DNA from: an uncultured Oscillospiraceae bacterium
GTDB lineage: Bacteria; Bacillota; Clostridia; Oscillospirales; Oscillospiraceae
Length of the DNA: 45,809 bases
Reading direction: 5' to 3'
NCBI GenBank assembly: GCA_944385445.1
Contig: CALWXF010000017.1
Location: 1-45,809 of the forward strand
The notes below the pieces were generated by a model. The model saw only the letters and a list, made by a program, of their open reading frames with translations. It was not told the DNA's origin and did no database searches. Below, piece after piece: positions 1 through 7,385 of the stretch; the stretch's first letter is position 1; each line of letters starts with the position of its first letter. Made by a program: the position numbers and the translations under genes.

Positions 1-7
1 CATGACA

Positions 8-48
8 ATACCCCCTGATGTAGTCTATTTTCCTACATCAGGGGGTAT
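8..48. terminator. Bidirectional hairpin terminator at the window edge
   Basis: A perfect 16-bp stem (8-23 with 33-48) has a 9-base loop and is followed on the plus strand by a short T-rich run. It probably ends a plus-strand gene lying outside the window and may also stop minus-strand transcription from the M20 hydrolase gene. The rest of 49-173 shows nothing recognisable. Confidence 0.7.
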
Positions 49-173
49 TTTGTCACTGTCCGTTTTTACTGGACCTGTTCACAGCCTCCCTGGTGGCCGG
101 TATTTTTCTTTCTCAACTTTCGTTCGCACAGCCGTGCATCGGGATGGCTCACGGGTTCAAAGGCTGTCCATTC

Positions 174-1391
174 TCATCCGTGCAGCTCCCCCACTGCCTG
201 AGACGGGTGGGCCAGATCCTCCAGGCCCACCCAAGCGGAATGGGCCAGCAGCGCAGCGCTCAAAGGCAAGGCCGCATCGTCGGTGCGAAAGCTCTCATTG
301 TGCCAACAGGGGTTGAAACAGTTGGGAAAGCCAGAGCCCACCCAGTAGAAGAAGGACGGGATGTGCTGCCCCAAAACAGCAAAGTCCTCCGACCCCATGT
401 CCGGTGCAGGGGTCACAATGTGCGCCCGGTCCACCAGCGCTGTGGCCGCCTCCATCGCCAGGCGAGTCATCCGGGGAGAATTGATGGTAGGAGGAACACC
501 GGGCTGAAAGGCCACCGATGCCGTGCAGCCCAGGGCACCAGCCACGGCCTGGGTGATGTCCTGAATGCGCTGCTGGGCATATGCCTGGGTGTCCTGGGAG
601 AGGAAGCGGATGCTCCCGGTCATAGTCAGGGTATCGGGAACAAAGTTGTCGGGCGTACCAGCGTGGATGGAAAGGACGGAACAGACCAGGCTGTCCAAGG
701 GGTCGGTGTTGCGGCTGACCACCGTCTGGAGGGCATTGACGATCCCGGCACCTGCCACAATGACATCTGCGCACTTGTGGGGGGAGCCTCCGTGGCCGGA
801 ACGGCCGTGGAGGGTCAGTGTAAAGTGGCTTTTCCCCGCCATGATGGCGCCTTCCCGGACGGCAATGGTCCCGGCAGGCAGCTCAGGCCGATTGTGCAGG
901 CCGAAGAGGCGCTGGGGCACCTGGGGAAGCCGCTCCAGCAGGCCGTGCTCCACCAGGGCCTGTGCGCCCTGGGTGATCTCCTCCGCAGGTTGAAAGAGAA
1001 AGACCACGGTGCCGGGCAACTGCTGTCGGCGTTGGGACAACAGGATGGCCGCTCCATATAGGGCCGCTGTGTGGAAATCGTGGCCACAGCCGTGCATGAC
1101 GCCAGGCGTGAGGGACATGACGCCCGGGTGGGTAGCCTCCTGCTGGGGGATAGCGTCGATATCCGCCCGCAGGGCCACAGTGCCGCCGGGAAGGGCTCCG
1201 TGGAGCACCGCCACAACTCCACTTTCCATGCCCAGATCCACCAACTCCAGGCCCAGCTCCGTCAGCCGCTGCCTCAGTACCCCCGTGGTGCGGTACTCCT
1301 GAAAGCTCAGCTCAGGGTGACGGTGCAAGTCGTCCTTCAACTCCTGAAGGGTATGGGATATTTCATGGGCCTGAGAGAGAAAATGGTTCAT
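174..1391 (-). CDS. M20-family amidohydrolase (aminoacylase/carbamoylase type)
   Basis: A 405-residue zinc hydrolase of the M20D aminoacylase type, which cleaves N-acyl or N-carbamoyl amino acids. Visible motifs are RADIDA (about 75-80), the metal-binding MHGCGHDFH (99-107), PAEE (135-138) with the general-base glutamate, and HN at 166-167. The ATG at 1391 is preceded by GGAAAGGA at good spacing; the open frame extends 80 codons further upstream but without a ribosome site. It lies downstream of hyuA on the same strand, separated by a terminator. Hydantoinase and M20 carbamoylase often act in sequence (ring opening, then decarbamoylation), so a role in the purine/hydantoin pathway is inferred. 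A general aminoacylase is the alternative. Confidence 0.85.
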   Translation of the reverse strand: MNHFLSQAHEISHTLQELKDDLHRHPELSFQEYRTTGVLRQRLTELGLELVDLGMESGVVAVLHGALPGGTVALRADIDAIPQQEATHPGVMSLTPGVMHGCGHDFHTAALYGAAILLSQRRQQLPGTVVFLFQPAEEITQGAQALVEHGLLERLPQVPQRLFGLHNRPELPAGTIAVREGAIMAGKSHFTLTLHGRSGHGGSPHKCADVIVAGAGIVNALQTVVSRNTDPLDSLVCSVLSIHAGTPDNFVPDTLTMTGSIRFLSQDTQAYAQQRIQDITQAVAGALGCTASVAFQPGVPPTINSPRMTRLAMEAATALVDRAHIVTPAPDMGSEDFAVLGQHIPSFFYWVGSGFPNCFNPCWHNESFRTDDAALPLSAALLAHSAWVGLEDLAHPSQAVGELHG

Positions 1392-1480
1392 AGGATCGCT
1401 TCCTTTCCGTAACTGAGGGCCCCTCCATGCAGAGGGTGCCGTAAGGTGTGGGGAATTGTCCAGGCCAGAGCCTGCCCCCA

Positions 1481-1520
1481 AAGAGAAAACTGCTGCGGCC
1501 AATCCCAGCCGCAGCAGTTT
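1481..1520 (-). terminator. Intrinsic terminator after hyuA
   Basis: A perfect 13-bp stem (1487-1499 with 1508-1520) with an 8-base loop is followed on the minus strand by TTTTCTCTT. It lies 5 bases after the hyuA stop, so transcription into the M20 gene is probably reduced, or that gene has its own promoter. Confidence 0.75.
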
Positions 1521-1525
1521 GATGC

Positions 1526-2914
1526 TTATTCCACCAGGATGCTCTGACCCCGCTTGAGGTATTGGCCTGCGCCCTTCTGGCCCAGAAACTTCTGCTTTTC
1601 CACGATGACACGGCCATGGGACAACACGCAATCAATGGAGCCGCACAGCTGCATCCCCTCGTAGCAGGTGTAGTCTGCGGCGGAATGGAGGTCGCTGTGG
1701 GTCAGGGTGTGGGTGCCGTTGGGGTCGAAGATGACCACATCTCCATCCGAGCCAGGCTGCAAGATTCCCTTTTTAGGATACAGCCCGTACATTTTGCTGG
1801 GGTTTGCACACAGCAGACGCACCAGGTCGCAGATGCTCAGACGGCCCTGAGCCACGCCGTAGGTGTACATCACAGCCAGGCGCTCCTCTACGCCGGGAGC
1901 TCCGTTGGGACAGGCGGTAAAATCCCCCAGCCCCGCCTGCTTCTCCACGGCAAAGCGGAACGGGCAGTGGTCGGTAGCCACCACGTCGATGCTGCCGTCC
2001 TGCAGCCCGGCCCACAGGGCCTCGTTGTCCTGCTGGGTGCGCAGCGGCGGGGACATAATGGCCTTGAGGCCCTCCTGGGGATCTGCATACGCCTGCTCCG
2101 TAAGGACCAGGTACTGGGGACACGTCTCCACTCCCAGCCCCTTCTGGTGCCGTTGCCGGGCGGCGCACACCTCCCGCAGTCCCTCCTGGCTAGACAGATG
2201 CACAATGTAGAGAGGAGCGTCTCCAGCCATGGCCGCCAGGTGGATCATACGGTTGACCGCTTCCGCCTCACAGCGTGCCGGACGGCTCCGGGCGTGGTAA
2301 ATGGGCTGACCCAATCCCTGCTGTCGATACCAGCTGCGGAGATAGTTGATGACCCCGTCGTTTTCACAGTGGACCGGGATGACAATGCCATCTTTCTTGG
2401 CCTGCTGGAGCACACGCAGCAGCTCCTCATCCCGGAGCTTTCCGTCGTAGGTCATGTACACCTTGCAACTGGTGATGCCCTCACGCTGGGCCAATTCCCC
2501 CATTTCCCTCAGGATGGTGTCATCCACATGCTGGATCACGCCGTGGAAGCCGTAGTCGATGACGGCCTTTCCATCTGCCAGGCGGTGATACTCCTCCACC
2601 TGGTGCCACAGACTGCACCCGGCAGGGCCAAAGGCCATGTGATCGACAATGGTGGTGGTCCCGCCGCAGGCCGCTGCCACGGTGCCGGTATAAAAGTCGT
2701 CCACCGCCCGGTAAGGGCCTGCCTGGAGGTCCATGTGGGTGTGTACATCCACAGCGCCGGGGAGGACATACTTTCCGGCGGCATCCAGAACCACCGCCCC
2801 CGGGGCGTGCAGCTGGGTGCCGATGGCCTTGACCACCCCATCCTGGATGAGGAGATCGCCGTGGACTACGTCGCTCTCACTGACGATTTGACCGTTGCGA
2901 ATCAGAGTATACAT
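1526..2914 (-). CDS. hyuA: Hydantoinase/dihydropyrimidinase-family cyclic amidohydrolase
   Basis: A 462-residue cyclic amidohydrolase that opens cyclic ureides (hydantoins, dihydropyrimidines). The binuclear metal set is complete: H58 and H60 (HTH), K151 (the carbamylated lysine, in SCKVYMTY), H182 (VHCEN), H239 (VHLSS) and D315 (ATDHCP), close to D-hydantoinase numbering. The start at 2914 has GAGGAG 8 bases upstream; an upstream start 8 codons earlier is possible but lacks a site. A good promoter lies at 3032-3060. In E. coli the homologous hyuA sits in the ygeWXY-yqeA cluster, and the same partners occur here, so ring opening of a purine-derived cyclic ureide is the likely job. The true substrate cannot be read from sequence. 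Confidence 0.9.
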   Translation of the reverse strand: MYTLIRNGQIVSESDVVHGDLLIQDGVVKAIGTQLHAPGAVVLDAAGKYVLPGAVDVHTHMDLQAGPYRAVDDFYTGTVAAACGGTTTIVDHMAFGPAGCSLWHQVEEYHRLADGKAVIDYGFHGVIQHVDDTILREMGELAQREGITSCKVYMTYDGKLRDEELLRVLQQAKKDGIVIPVHCENDGVINYLRSWYRQQGLGQPIYHARSRPARCEAEAVNRMIHLAAMAGDAPLYIVHLSSQEGLREVCAARQRHQKGLGVETCPQYLVLTEQAYADPQEGLKAIMSPPLRTQQDNEALWAGLQDGSIDVVATDHCPFRFAVEKQAGLGDFTACPNGAPGVEERLAVMYTYGVAQGRLSICDLVRLLCANPSKMYGLYPKKGILQPGSDGDVVIFDPNGTHTLTHSDLHSAADYTCYEGMQLCGSIDCVLSHGRVIVEKQKFLGQKGAGQYLKRGQSILVE

Positions 2915-3031
2915 AGATGATTCTCCTCGTAGACACATGGGACGGGCTGGGGCTGGACGGGACCCATTCAGACAGGCACCCAGATCCCCCGGCCCGGTTT
3001 GAAGAAAATTTTTTAGCTCAAACTAATTGTT

Positions 3032-3060
3032 ATACTACGCCAAGAACGCTGTGTTGTAAA
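3032..3060 (-). promoter_or_regulatory. Sigma-A promoter of hyuA
   Basis: On the minus strand TTTACA (3055-3060) and TAGTAT (3032-3037) are 17 bases apart. This gives hyuA an untranslated leader of roughly 110 bases, in which I see no known riboswitch. Confidence 0.6.
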
Positions 3061-3116
3061 TACTATCGCAAGAGAAAAGAACCGCTGTGATATGTGGATT
3101 ATGCACAAAACATGCT

Positions 3117-3155
3117 GAAAAAAAACGGCGCCGTCCAGGAAGGACGACGCCGTTT
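3117..3155 (-). terminator. Intrinsic terminator after pyrI
   Basis: A 14-bp stem with one mismatch (3123-3136 with 3142-3155) is followed on the minus strand by eight T residues. It ends the pyrBI transcript 13 bases after the pyrI stop and so separates pyrBI from hyuA. Confidence 0.85.
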
Positions 3156-3168
3156 GGCCATATGGGAA

Positions 3169-3588
3169 TTATCTGTGATACTCCGTATCGCAGTACGCAC
3201 AGCAGTAGGTGCGCTGCTCCGGGTTGGTCAGGACAAACTCAGACTTCAGGTGAGGCTCGGCGGTGGTGATGCACCGGGGGTTTTTGCAGGTGAGCACGTT
3301 GACCAGCTTGGAGGGCAGGGACAGGTGCCGTTTCTCGCTGCGCTCCCCGTTGCGGATGATGTCCACCGTGATGCCGGGGTCCACATAGCCCAGCACATCC
3401 AGATTCAGGTCAATGATCTCATCGATCTTGATGATGTCCTTGCGTCCCAGCTTGGAGGACTTGGCGTTTTTGATGATGGCTACGGAGCAATCCAGCTTGT
3501 GCAGGCCCAGCAGCTGGTAAATTTCCATGCTGGCCCCGGCCTTGATGTGGTCCAGAACAATGCCGTTTTGAATGCTGTCGATTTTCAT
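3169..3588 (-). CDS. pyrI: Aspartate carbamoyltransferase regulatory chain
   Basis: A 139-residue allosteric subunit of aspartate transcarbamoylase, which binds nucleotides and joins catalytic trimers. The zinc site is visible as C101, C106, C130 and C133, with the family's CxxxxC then CxxC spacing. The start has GGAGGAGAG upstream, and the gene follows pyrB after 14 bases, so the two are one operon ending at the terminator at 3117-3155. Length and motifs are normal. The pairing implies feedback-controlled pyrimidine synthesis; its position inside a purine-catabolism island is unusual, because the other pyr genes are not nearby. Confidence 0.95.
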   Translation of the reverse strand: MKIDSIQNGIVLDHIKAGASMEIYQLLGLHKLDCSVAIIKNAKSSKLGRKDIIKIDEIIDLNLDVLGYVDPGITVDIIRNGERSEKRHLSLPSKLVNVLTCKNPRCITTAEPHLKSEFVLTNPEQRTYCCAYCDTEYHR

Positions 3589-3602
3589 GTTCTCTCCTCC
3601 AT

Positions 3603-4520
3603 TTACAGATGAATGCCCAGCATATCCAAAATGAGGGCCATGCGAATATACTTGCCGTACGCCACCTGCTGGAAGTAACGGGCACGGGGGTCCTGGTCCA
3701 CCTCAGGGGTGATCTCGTTGACACGGGGAAGGGGATGCATGATGACCAGGGAGGACTTGGCGTGGATCAGCTTGTCGGGGTCCACGATGTAGGTGTCCTT
3801 CAGGCGGATATAGTCGGCCTCGTTAAAGAAGCGCTCCCGCTGCACCCGGGTGACATAGAGGATGTCCAGCTGGGGCATGGCCTCCTCCAGGCTCTCCGTC
3901 TGCACATAGCTGATGCCGGCAGGCTCCAGCACGTTGGTGATGATGTAGTCGGGGATGCGCAGCTCGGGGGGAGAGATGAACACCATCTTCACGCCCTGAT
4001 AGCGGCTCAGAGCAGCCACCAGAGAGTGGACGGTACGGCCGAACTTCAAATCACCGCACAGACCGATGGTGAAGTTCTCCAGAGAGCCCCGCTCCCGGTG
4101 AATGGTGAGCAGGTCGGTGAGGGTCTGAGTGGGGTGGTTGTGACCGCCGTCGCCGGCGTTGATCACAGGGACCTGGGCCGTCTGAATGGCGGCGTAGGGG
4201 GCACCCTCCTTGGGGTGTCTCATGGCGATGATATCGGCATAGCAGCTGACGGTGCGCACGGTGTCTCCCACGCTCTCACCCTTTGCCGTGGAGCTGCTGT
4301 TTGCCTCGGAGAAGCCCAGGACGTTTCCGCCCAGCTCCATCATGGCGGACTCAAAGCTCAGGCGGGTACGGGTGGAGGGCTCGAAGAAGAGGGTGGCCAG
4401 CTTTTTGTAACGGCAGGCATCCCGGTACTTTTCCGGGTTTTGCATGATGTCCTCGGCAGTGGCAATCAGCCGATCAATATCCTGGGTGGACAAATCGGTA
4501 ATGTTGAGTAGATGCTGCAT
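3603..4520 (-). CDS. pyrB: Aspartate carbamoyltransferase catalytic chain
   Basis: A 305-residue catalytic chain that makes N-carbamoyl-aspartate from carbamoyl phosphate and aspartate. The carbamoyl-phosphate motif STRTR is at 49-53, and HPTQTLTDL and the HPLPR motif follow in the usual order. The ATG at 4520 has GAGGTG at 8 bases. A promoter (TGGACC-N17-TACACT, 4571-4599) lies just upstream. The gene competes with, and is clearly distinct from, the knotted carbamoyltransferase YgeW in the same window. Either it draws carbamoyl phosphate released by purine breakdown into pyrimidine synthesis, or the location is accidental. Confidence 0.95.
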   Translation of the reverse strand: MQHLLNITDLSTQDIDRLIATAEDIMQNPEKYRDACRYKKLATLFFEPSTRTRLSFESAMMELGGNVLGFSEANSSSTAKGESVGDTVRTVSCYADIIAMRHPKEGAPYAAIQTAQVPVINAGDGGHNHPTQTLTDLLTIHRERGSLENFTIGLCGDLKFGRTVHSLVAALSRYQGVKMVFISPPELRIPDYIITNVLEPAGISYVQTESLEEAMPQLDILYVTRVQRERFFNEADYIRLKDTYIVDPDKLIHAKSSLVIMHPLPRVNEITPEVDQDPRARYFQQVAYGKYIRMALILDMLGIHL

Positions 4521-4570
4521 GTGTCTTCACCTCATGTCGTGTATTTACATTAAAAAGAATCATTGGGAAA

Positions 4571-4599
4571 AGTGTAGCATGTTTTGGGGAAAAGGTCCA
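4571..4599 (-). promoter_or_regulatory. Probable promoter of pyrBI
   Basis: On the minus strand TGGACC (4594-4599) and TACACT (4571-4576) are 17 bases apart, about 50 bases before the pyrB start. I see no PyrR-binding loop or attenuator terminator between promoter and gene. The stretch 4600-4780 shows nothing else recognisable. Confidence 0.5.
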
Positions 4600-4787
4600 G
4601 CGTTTTTCCGAAAAGAAGTGGTGTTGTCCCCCGCCGAAGTGGGCCTACCGGGAACAAACGGTGGGAAAACAGCGGATACCTGGGGCTGTGGCGTAAGGAC
4701 ATCCACCCCAAACACAGGGTCTTGTGTCCCTTTGGAAAACAAAAAATAATTTTAACAAAAATTTTTATGAGCCAAAAATTATTTTTG

Positions 4788-4816
4788 TTGACTTTAGAGA
4801 TAGGAAGGATTATACT
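4788..4816 (+). promoter_or_regulatory. Strong sigma-A promoter of the NCS1 permease gene
   Basis: TTGACT (4788-4793) and TATACT (4811-4816) are exactly 17 bases apart, in AT-rich surroundings. The start codon is 190 bases downstream, which leaves a long leader. Confidence 0.8.
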
Positions 4817-4846
4817 GGAGATACAGACAGAAATCGAACAATATGA

Positions 4847-4929
4847 CCCCCTGTGTTTTATCAAATGTGCATAATACCAGCCTCAGTCAGTGCACGGGCT
4901 GGGGCAACGGTGTTGGCGCTCACTGGGGG
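4847..4929 (+). promoter_or_regulatory. Structured leader of the permease gene, possible riboswitch
   Basis: Within the untranslated leader, 4847-4855 can pair with 4921-4929 (nine positions, one mismatch). This encloses a 6-bp hairpin (4877-4882 with 4897-4902) and a short one (4905-4908 with 4912-4915). The layout is a three-way junction, but the conserved core of the classical purine riboswitch is not present. No terminator lies between it and the start, so any control would be translational. The structure is my reading by eye only. Confidence 0.35.
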
Positions 4930-5007
4930 AAATATGGCGTTTCTGTGCAGCATCCGGCAATGAGATTGAAAAACGGGAAAAGAATTGAAGAAAAGGAGAG
5001 AGCCCTG

Positions 5008-6327
5008 GTGAAACAACAAGTGAAATCCAAGGCCGTGGAGCAGGATAGTGAGTTCTCACTGTGCGCTGTTCCTGAAAGTGAGCGAAAATCCTACATCAGC
5101 CTGACCATTGTGTGGACCGGATTCATCTTTGCCATCATCAGCCTGATGGCAGGCGGAACGCTTGCCCTGGGCCTGAGCTTCCGGGAGATCCTGATTGCCA
5201 GTTTTGTGGGAAATATCTTTTTGTGTGCCATTGCGGTGGCCGTCAGCGTCATTGCCAGCCGCACCGGTTTGACCTTTGCGCTGCTGACCCGCTATAGCTT
5301 CGGCTCCAGCGGTTCCAGAATCGCCTCCCTGTTTGTACCCGTGGTCAACGTAGGGTGGTATACCATCCAATCTGCATCCTACGGGCACTTTGTGGCCAGT
5401 ATTTTTGGCTTCGGCGACGTGGGCGAGGCCATCTGCATGGTGGCCAGCGCCGCTTTGATGGGCATCTTCGCCTTCTACGGGGTGAAGGCCATCGCCATTT
5501 TGGGCTATGTGGCCATCCCTGCCATCATTTTCCTCACCGTGGCCACCACCATTCGCTCCGTGGGCGTGATGGGTTCCCTGGAGGCCCTGATGGCTTACCG
5601 TCCCTCCGCCCCCATCTCTCTGGCTGCTGGCATCACCGTGGTAATCGGGGCGTGGATCTTGTCCACGGCCACCTGTCTGGCGGACATCATGCGGTATGCC
5701 AAATCCACCAAGTCGGCAGTGGCGGCAGCCCTCACCGGACTGCTGGGCGGCAACATTCTCATGCTCATCTGCGGTGCAATCGCCACCATTGCCATGGACG
5801 AGTATGATCTGACCGCCATTTTGCTGGGCTTCGGTCTGGTGGTCCCCTCTCTGATTCTGATGACCACCAACATTTTCACCACCAATGCCGCCAATCTGTA
5901 TTCCACTGGCCTGAACCTGGCCAACTCCTTTAAAATCGGTCGGACCAAGATGATGCTGATCCTCATCGGAATCTCTTCGGTGGCCACCCTGCTCAAGCCC
6001 CACGAGGCGGATTTCTACTACACCTTCCTCAACGCACTGGGCAATGTGATTCCTCCCCTGGCGGGCATCATTCTGGCTGATTACTTTATCGTCAACAAGG
6101 GACGCTATCTGGCTCTGGAGAAGAGCAAGTTCATCCGTTGGAATCCTGTGCCCTGGATCAGCTGGCTGGTCAGCGTGATCATCGTGTTTGCACTGGTGTC
6201 TCTGCTGCCCGCCGTGGTGGCCAATATTCCCGCTCCCTTTATCGGAATCGTGCTGGGCGCTGTATTCCACACGGTACTGATGAAGGTCACAGGTATTCGT
6301 GTCAATCTCAAAGAGACGGAGGGATGA
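5008..6327 (+). CDS. NCS1-family (cytosine/purine/hydantoin) permease
   Basis: A 439-residue integral membrane transporter of the NCS1 family (relatives: CodB for cytosine, PucI for allantoin, Mhp1 for hydantoin). About twelve hydrophobic segments are visible, beginning at SYISLTIVWTGFIFAI, and the first is preceded by a short charged tail as in CodB. I chose the GTG at 5008 because AAGGAGAG lies 8 bases upstream; the frame stays open back to 4843 without a ribosome site and through the structured leader. A small membrane protein gene follows after 4 bases. Context makes a purine, cytosine, hydantoin or allantoin substrate likely; known uric-acid permeases are mostly of the unrelated NCS2 family. 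Confidence 0.88.
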   Translation: MKQQVKSKAVEQDSEFSLCAVPESERKSYISLTIVWTGFIFAIISLMAGGTLALGLSFREILIASFVGNIFLCAIAVAVSVIASRTGLTFALLTRYSFGSSGSRIASLFVPVVNVGWYTIQSASYGHFVASIFGFGDVGEAICMVASAALMGIFAFYGVKAIAILGYVAIPAIIFLTVATTIRSVGVMGSLEALMAYRPSAPISLAAGITVVIGAWILSTATCLADIMRYAKSTKSAVAAALTGLLGGNILMLICGAIATIAMDEYDLTAILLGFGLVVPSLILMTTNIFTTNAANLYSTGLNLANSFKIGRTKMMLILIGISSVATLLKPHEADFYYTFLNALGNVIPPLAGIILADYFIVNKGRYLALEKSKFIRWNPVPWISWLVSVIIVFALVSLLPAVVANIPAPFIGIVLGAVFHTVLMKVTGIRVNLKETEG

Positions 6328-6331
6328 TTCC

Positions 6332-6514
6332 ATGAAGAAGAGTAAGAATTTGACGCTCCACAAAACAGCGGCCCTGGTTGGCACCGTGATCATGGCCATC
6401 GGCTCTTTCATGGCCTGTCTGAGCACCAATGTGGTGGCAACCCAGGTAGGGAATGTCCTGCTGGTGGCGAGTATCCTCGTGATGTTCTACGGATATTCTG
6501 CCTGGCAACCCTGA
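6332..6514 (+). CDS. Small two-helix membrane protein of unknown function
   Basis: A 60-residue protein with a lysine-rich start and two hydrophobic helices (about 10-27 and 38-55). The ATG at 6332 has ACGGAGGG upstream and lies 4 bases after the permease stop, so it is surely co-translated with it. I do not recognise a family. By position it may be an accessory subunit or stability factor of the permease; that is inference. Confidence 0.7.
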   Translation: MKKSKNLTLHKTAALVGTVIMAIGSFMACLSTNVVATQVGNVLLVASILVMFYGYSAWQP

Positions 6515-6520
6515 TTTTAA

Positions 6521-6561
6521 CACCAAACCGACGCAGAGCCATAGACTGCGTCGGTTTGGTG
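6521..6561. terminator. Shared hairpin terminator between permease unit and regulator
   Basis: A perfect 16-bp stem (6521-6536 with 6546-6561) with a 9-base loop sits between two converging genes. T-runs on either side are weak, so it probably serves both directions. Confidence 0.7.
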
Positions 6562-6564
6562 CGC

Positions 6565-7218
6565 TCAGTCTGCCTTGCTGGCATCCATGTAACTGTATAG
6601 GGTGTACTTGCTGATGTTGAATTGGCGGCTGATCTTATCCCCGCTCTTGGTGATGAGAAAGGCACCTGCGTTGTTGAGAAACTGGATGGCCTTGATCTTG
6701 TCCTCTTTGTTCATCATGGCTACCGGCTTGCCCACCAGCTGAATGGACTGGTTGATCAGCTCATCCAGCAGATCGTTGACGTTGAGGGGGATGTTTTCCG
6801 GCTGGCTCTGAGTGTCCCCCTCTGGGGTGGTGACAGATACCAGAGAGCGGATGGAACCCTCAATGGCCAGCAGGGCGGTGATGTCATGGTTGATGGAGAA
6901 AATAGCAGCGACCTCCCCCTCTTCGTCCCGGATGTACATGGTGCTGCTTTTCAGGATACGGCCGTCATGGGTCCGTGTGAGGTAGCACAGCTTGTCCTCC
7001 AGGGTCTCGGGGTTGTGCTTCATCGCCTCCAATACGATGTGGCTGGGGCCGTCCCCCACCTTGCGGCTACTAACATGGCCGTTTTCGATGAAAATGATGC
7101 TGTTGTCCAGCTGACCATGCCGCAAATCGTGGATGACCACCTCGCAGTTGTTGCCGAATTGCTGGCTGACACCATGGGCGATCTGGCGAAGAGTTTGTAA
7201 TGTGGCACGACTAAGCAA
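6565..7218 (-). CDS. YheO-type PAS/helix-turn-helix transcriptional regulator
   Basis: A 217-residue DNA-binding regulator. The N-terminal two thirds match the YheO-like PAS sensor domain (motif NCEVVIHDL near 22-30, later a KSSTMYIRDEEG strand), and the last 60 residues match the helix-turn-helix usually paired with it (GAFLITKSGDKISRQFNISKYTLYSYMD). I place the start at a TTG at 7218: AAAGGAG lies 8 bases before it and the family homology begins there; the 35 extra upstream codons have no site. It is transcribed away from ssnA out of a shared 167-base region, the classic position for the local regulator. A purine or purine-derived ligand for the PAS domain is inferred. Confidence 0.85.
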   Translation of the reverse strand: MLSRATLQTLRQIAHGVSQQFGNNCEVVIHDLRHGQLDNSIIFIENGHVSSRKVGDGPSHIVLEAMKHNPETLEDKLCYLTRTHDGRILKSSTMYIRDEEGEVAAIFSINHDITALLAIEGSIRSLVSVTTPEGDTQSQPENIPLNVNDLLDELINQSIQLVGKPVAMMNKEDKIKAIQFLNNAGAFLITKSGDKISRQFNISKYTLYSYMDASKAD

Positions 7219-7270
7219 TCTAAACGCTCCTTTATTGACAGATATGCAAGGTTCGCACGAGGTTTTTCTA

Positions 7271-7299
7271 ATAGTATCACAAAATAATTGAGAGGACAA
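7271..7299 (-). promoter_or_regulatory. Promoter of the YheO-type regulator
   Basis: On the minus strand TTGTCC (7294-7299) and TACTAT (7271-7276) are 17 bases apart, about 55 bases before the TTG start. Confidence 0.65.
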
Positions 7300-7300
7300 G

Positions 7301-7340
7301 CATGGGAATAGACCGGGCCGCACCGGGCCCTCAGCCCATG
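7301..7340. promoter_or_regulatory. Inverted repeats between regulator and ssnA, candidate operator
   Basis: CATGGG (7301-7306) and CCCATG (7335-7340) enclose a second GC-rich inverted repeat (GGGCC at 7315-7319, GGCCC near 7326-7330). They sit just upstream of the regulator's -35 box and 45 bases before the ssnA start, where a divergent regulator could control both units. Confidence 0.35.
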
Positions 7341-7385
7341 AGATAACAAAAGTATCGTAATATTAATATAAGGAGGAATACAGCT

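Noticed and set aside
4843-5007. N-terminal extension of the permease frame to 4843
   Set aside because: It lies in the structured leader, has no ribosome site, and NCS1 homology begins after the GTG at 5008.
5056-6429. Long minus-strand open frame opposite the permease gene
   Set aside because: It is a shadow of the permease codons with His/Gln/Gly-rich low-complexity translation and no start signals; similar shadows opposite htpG, valS, the hydroxylase and murC were also dropped.
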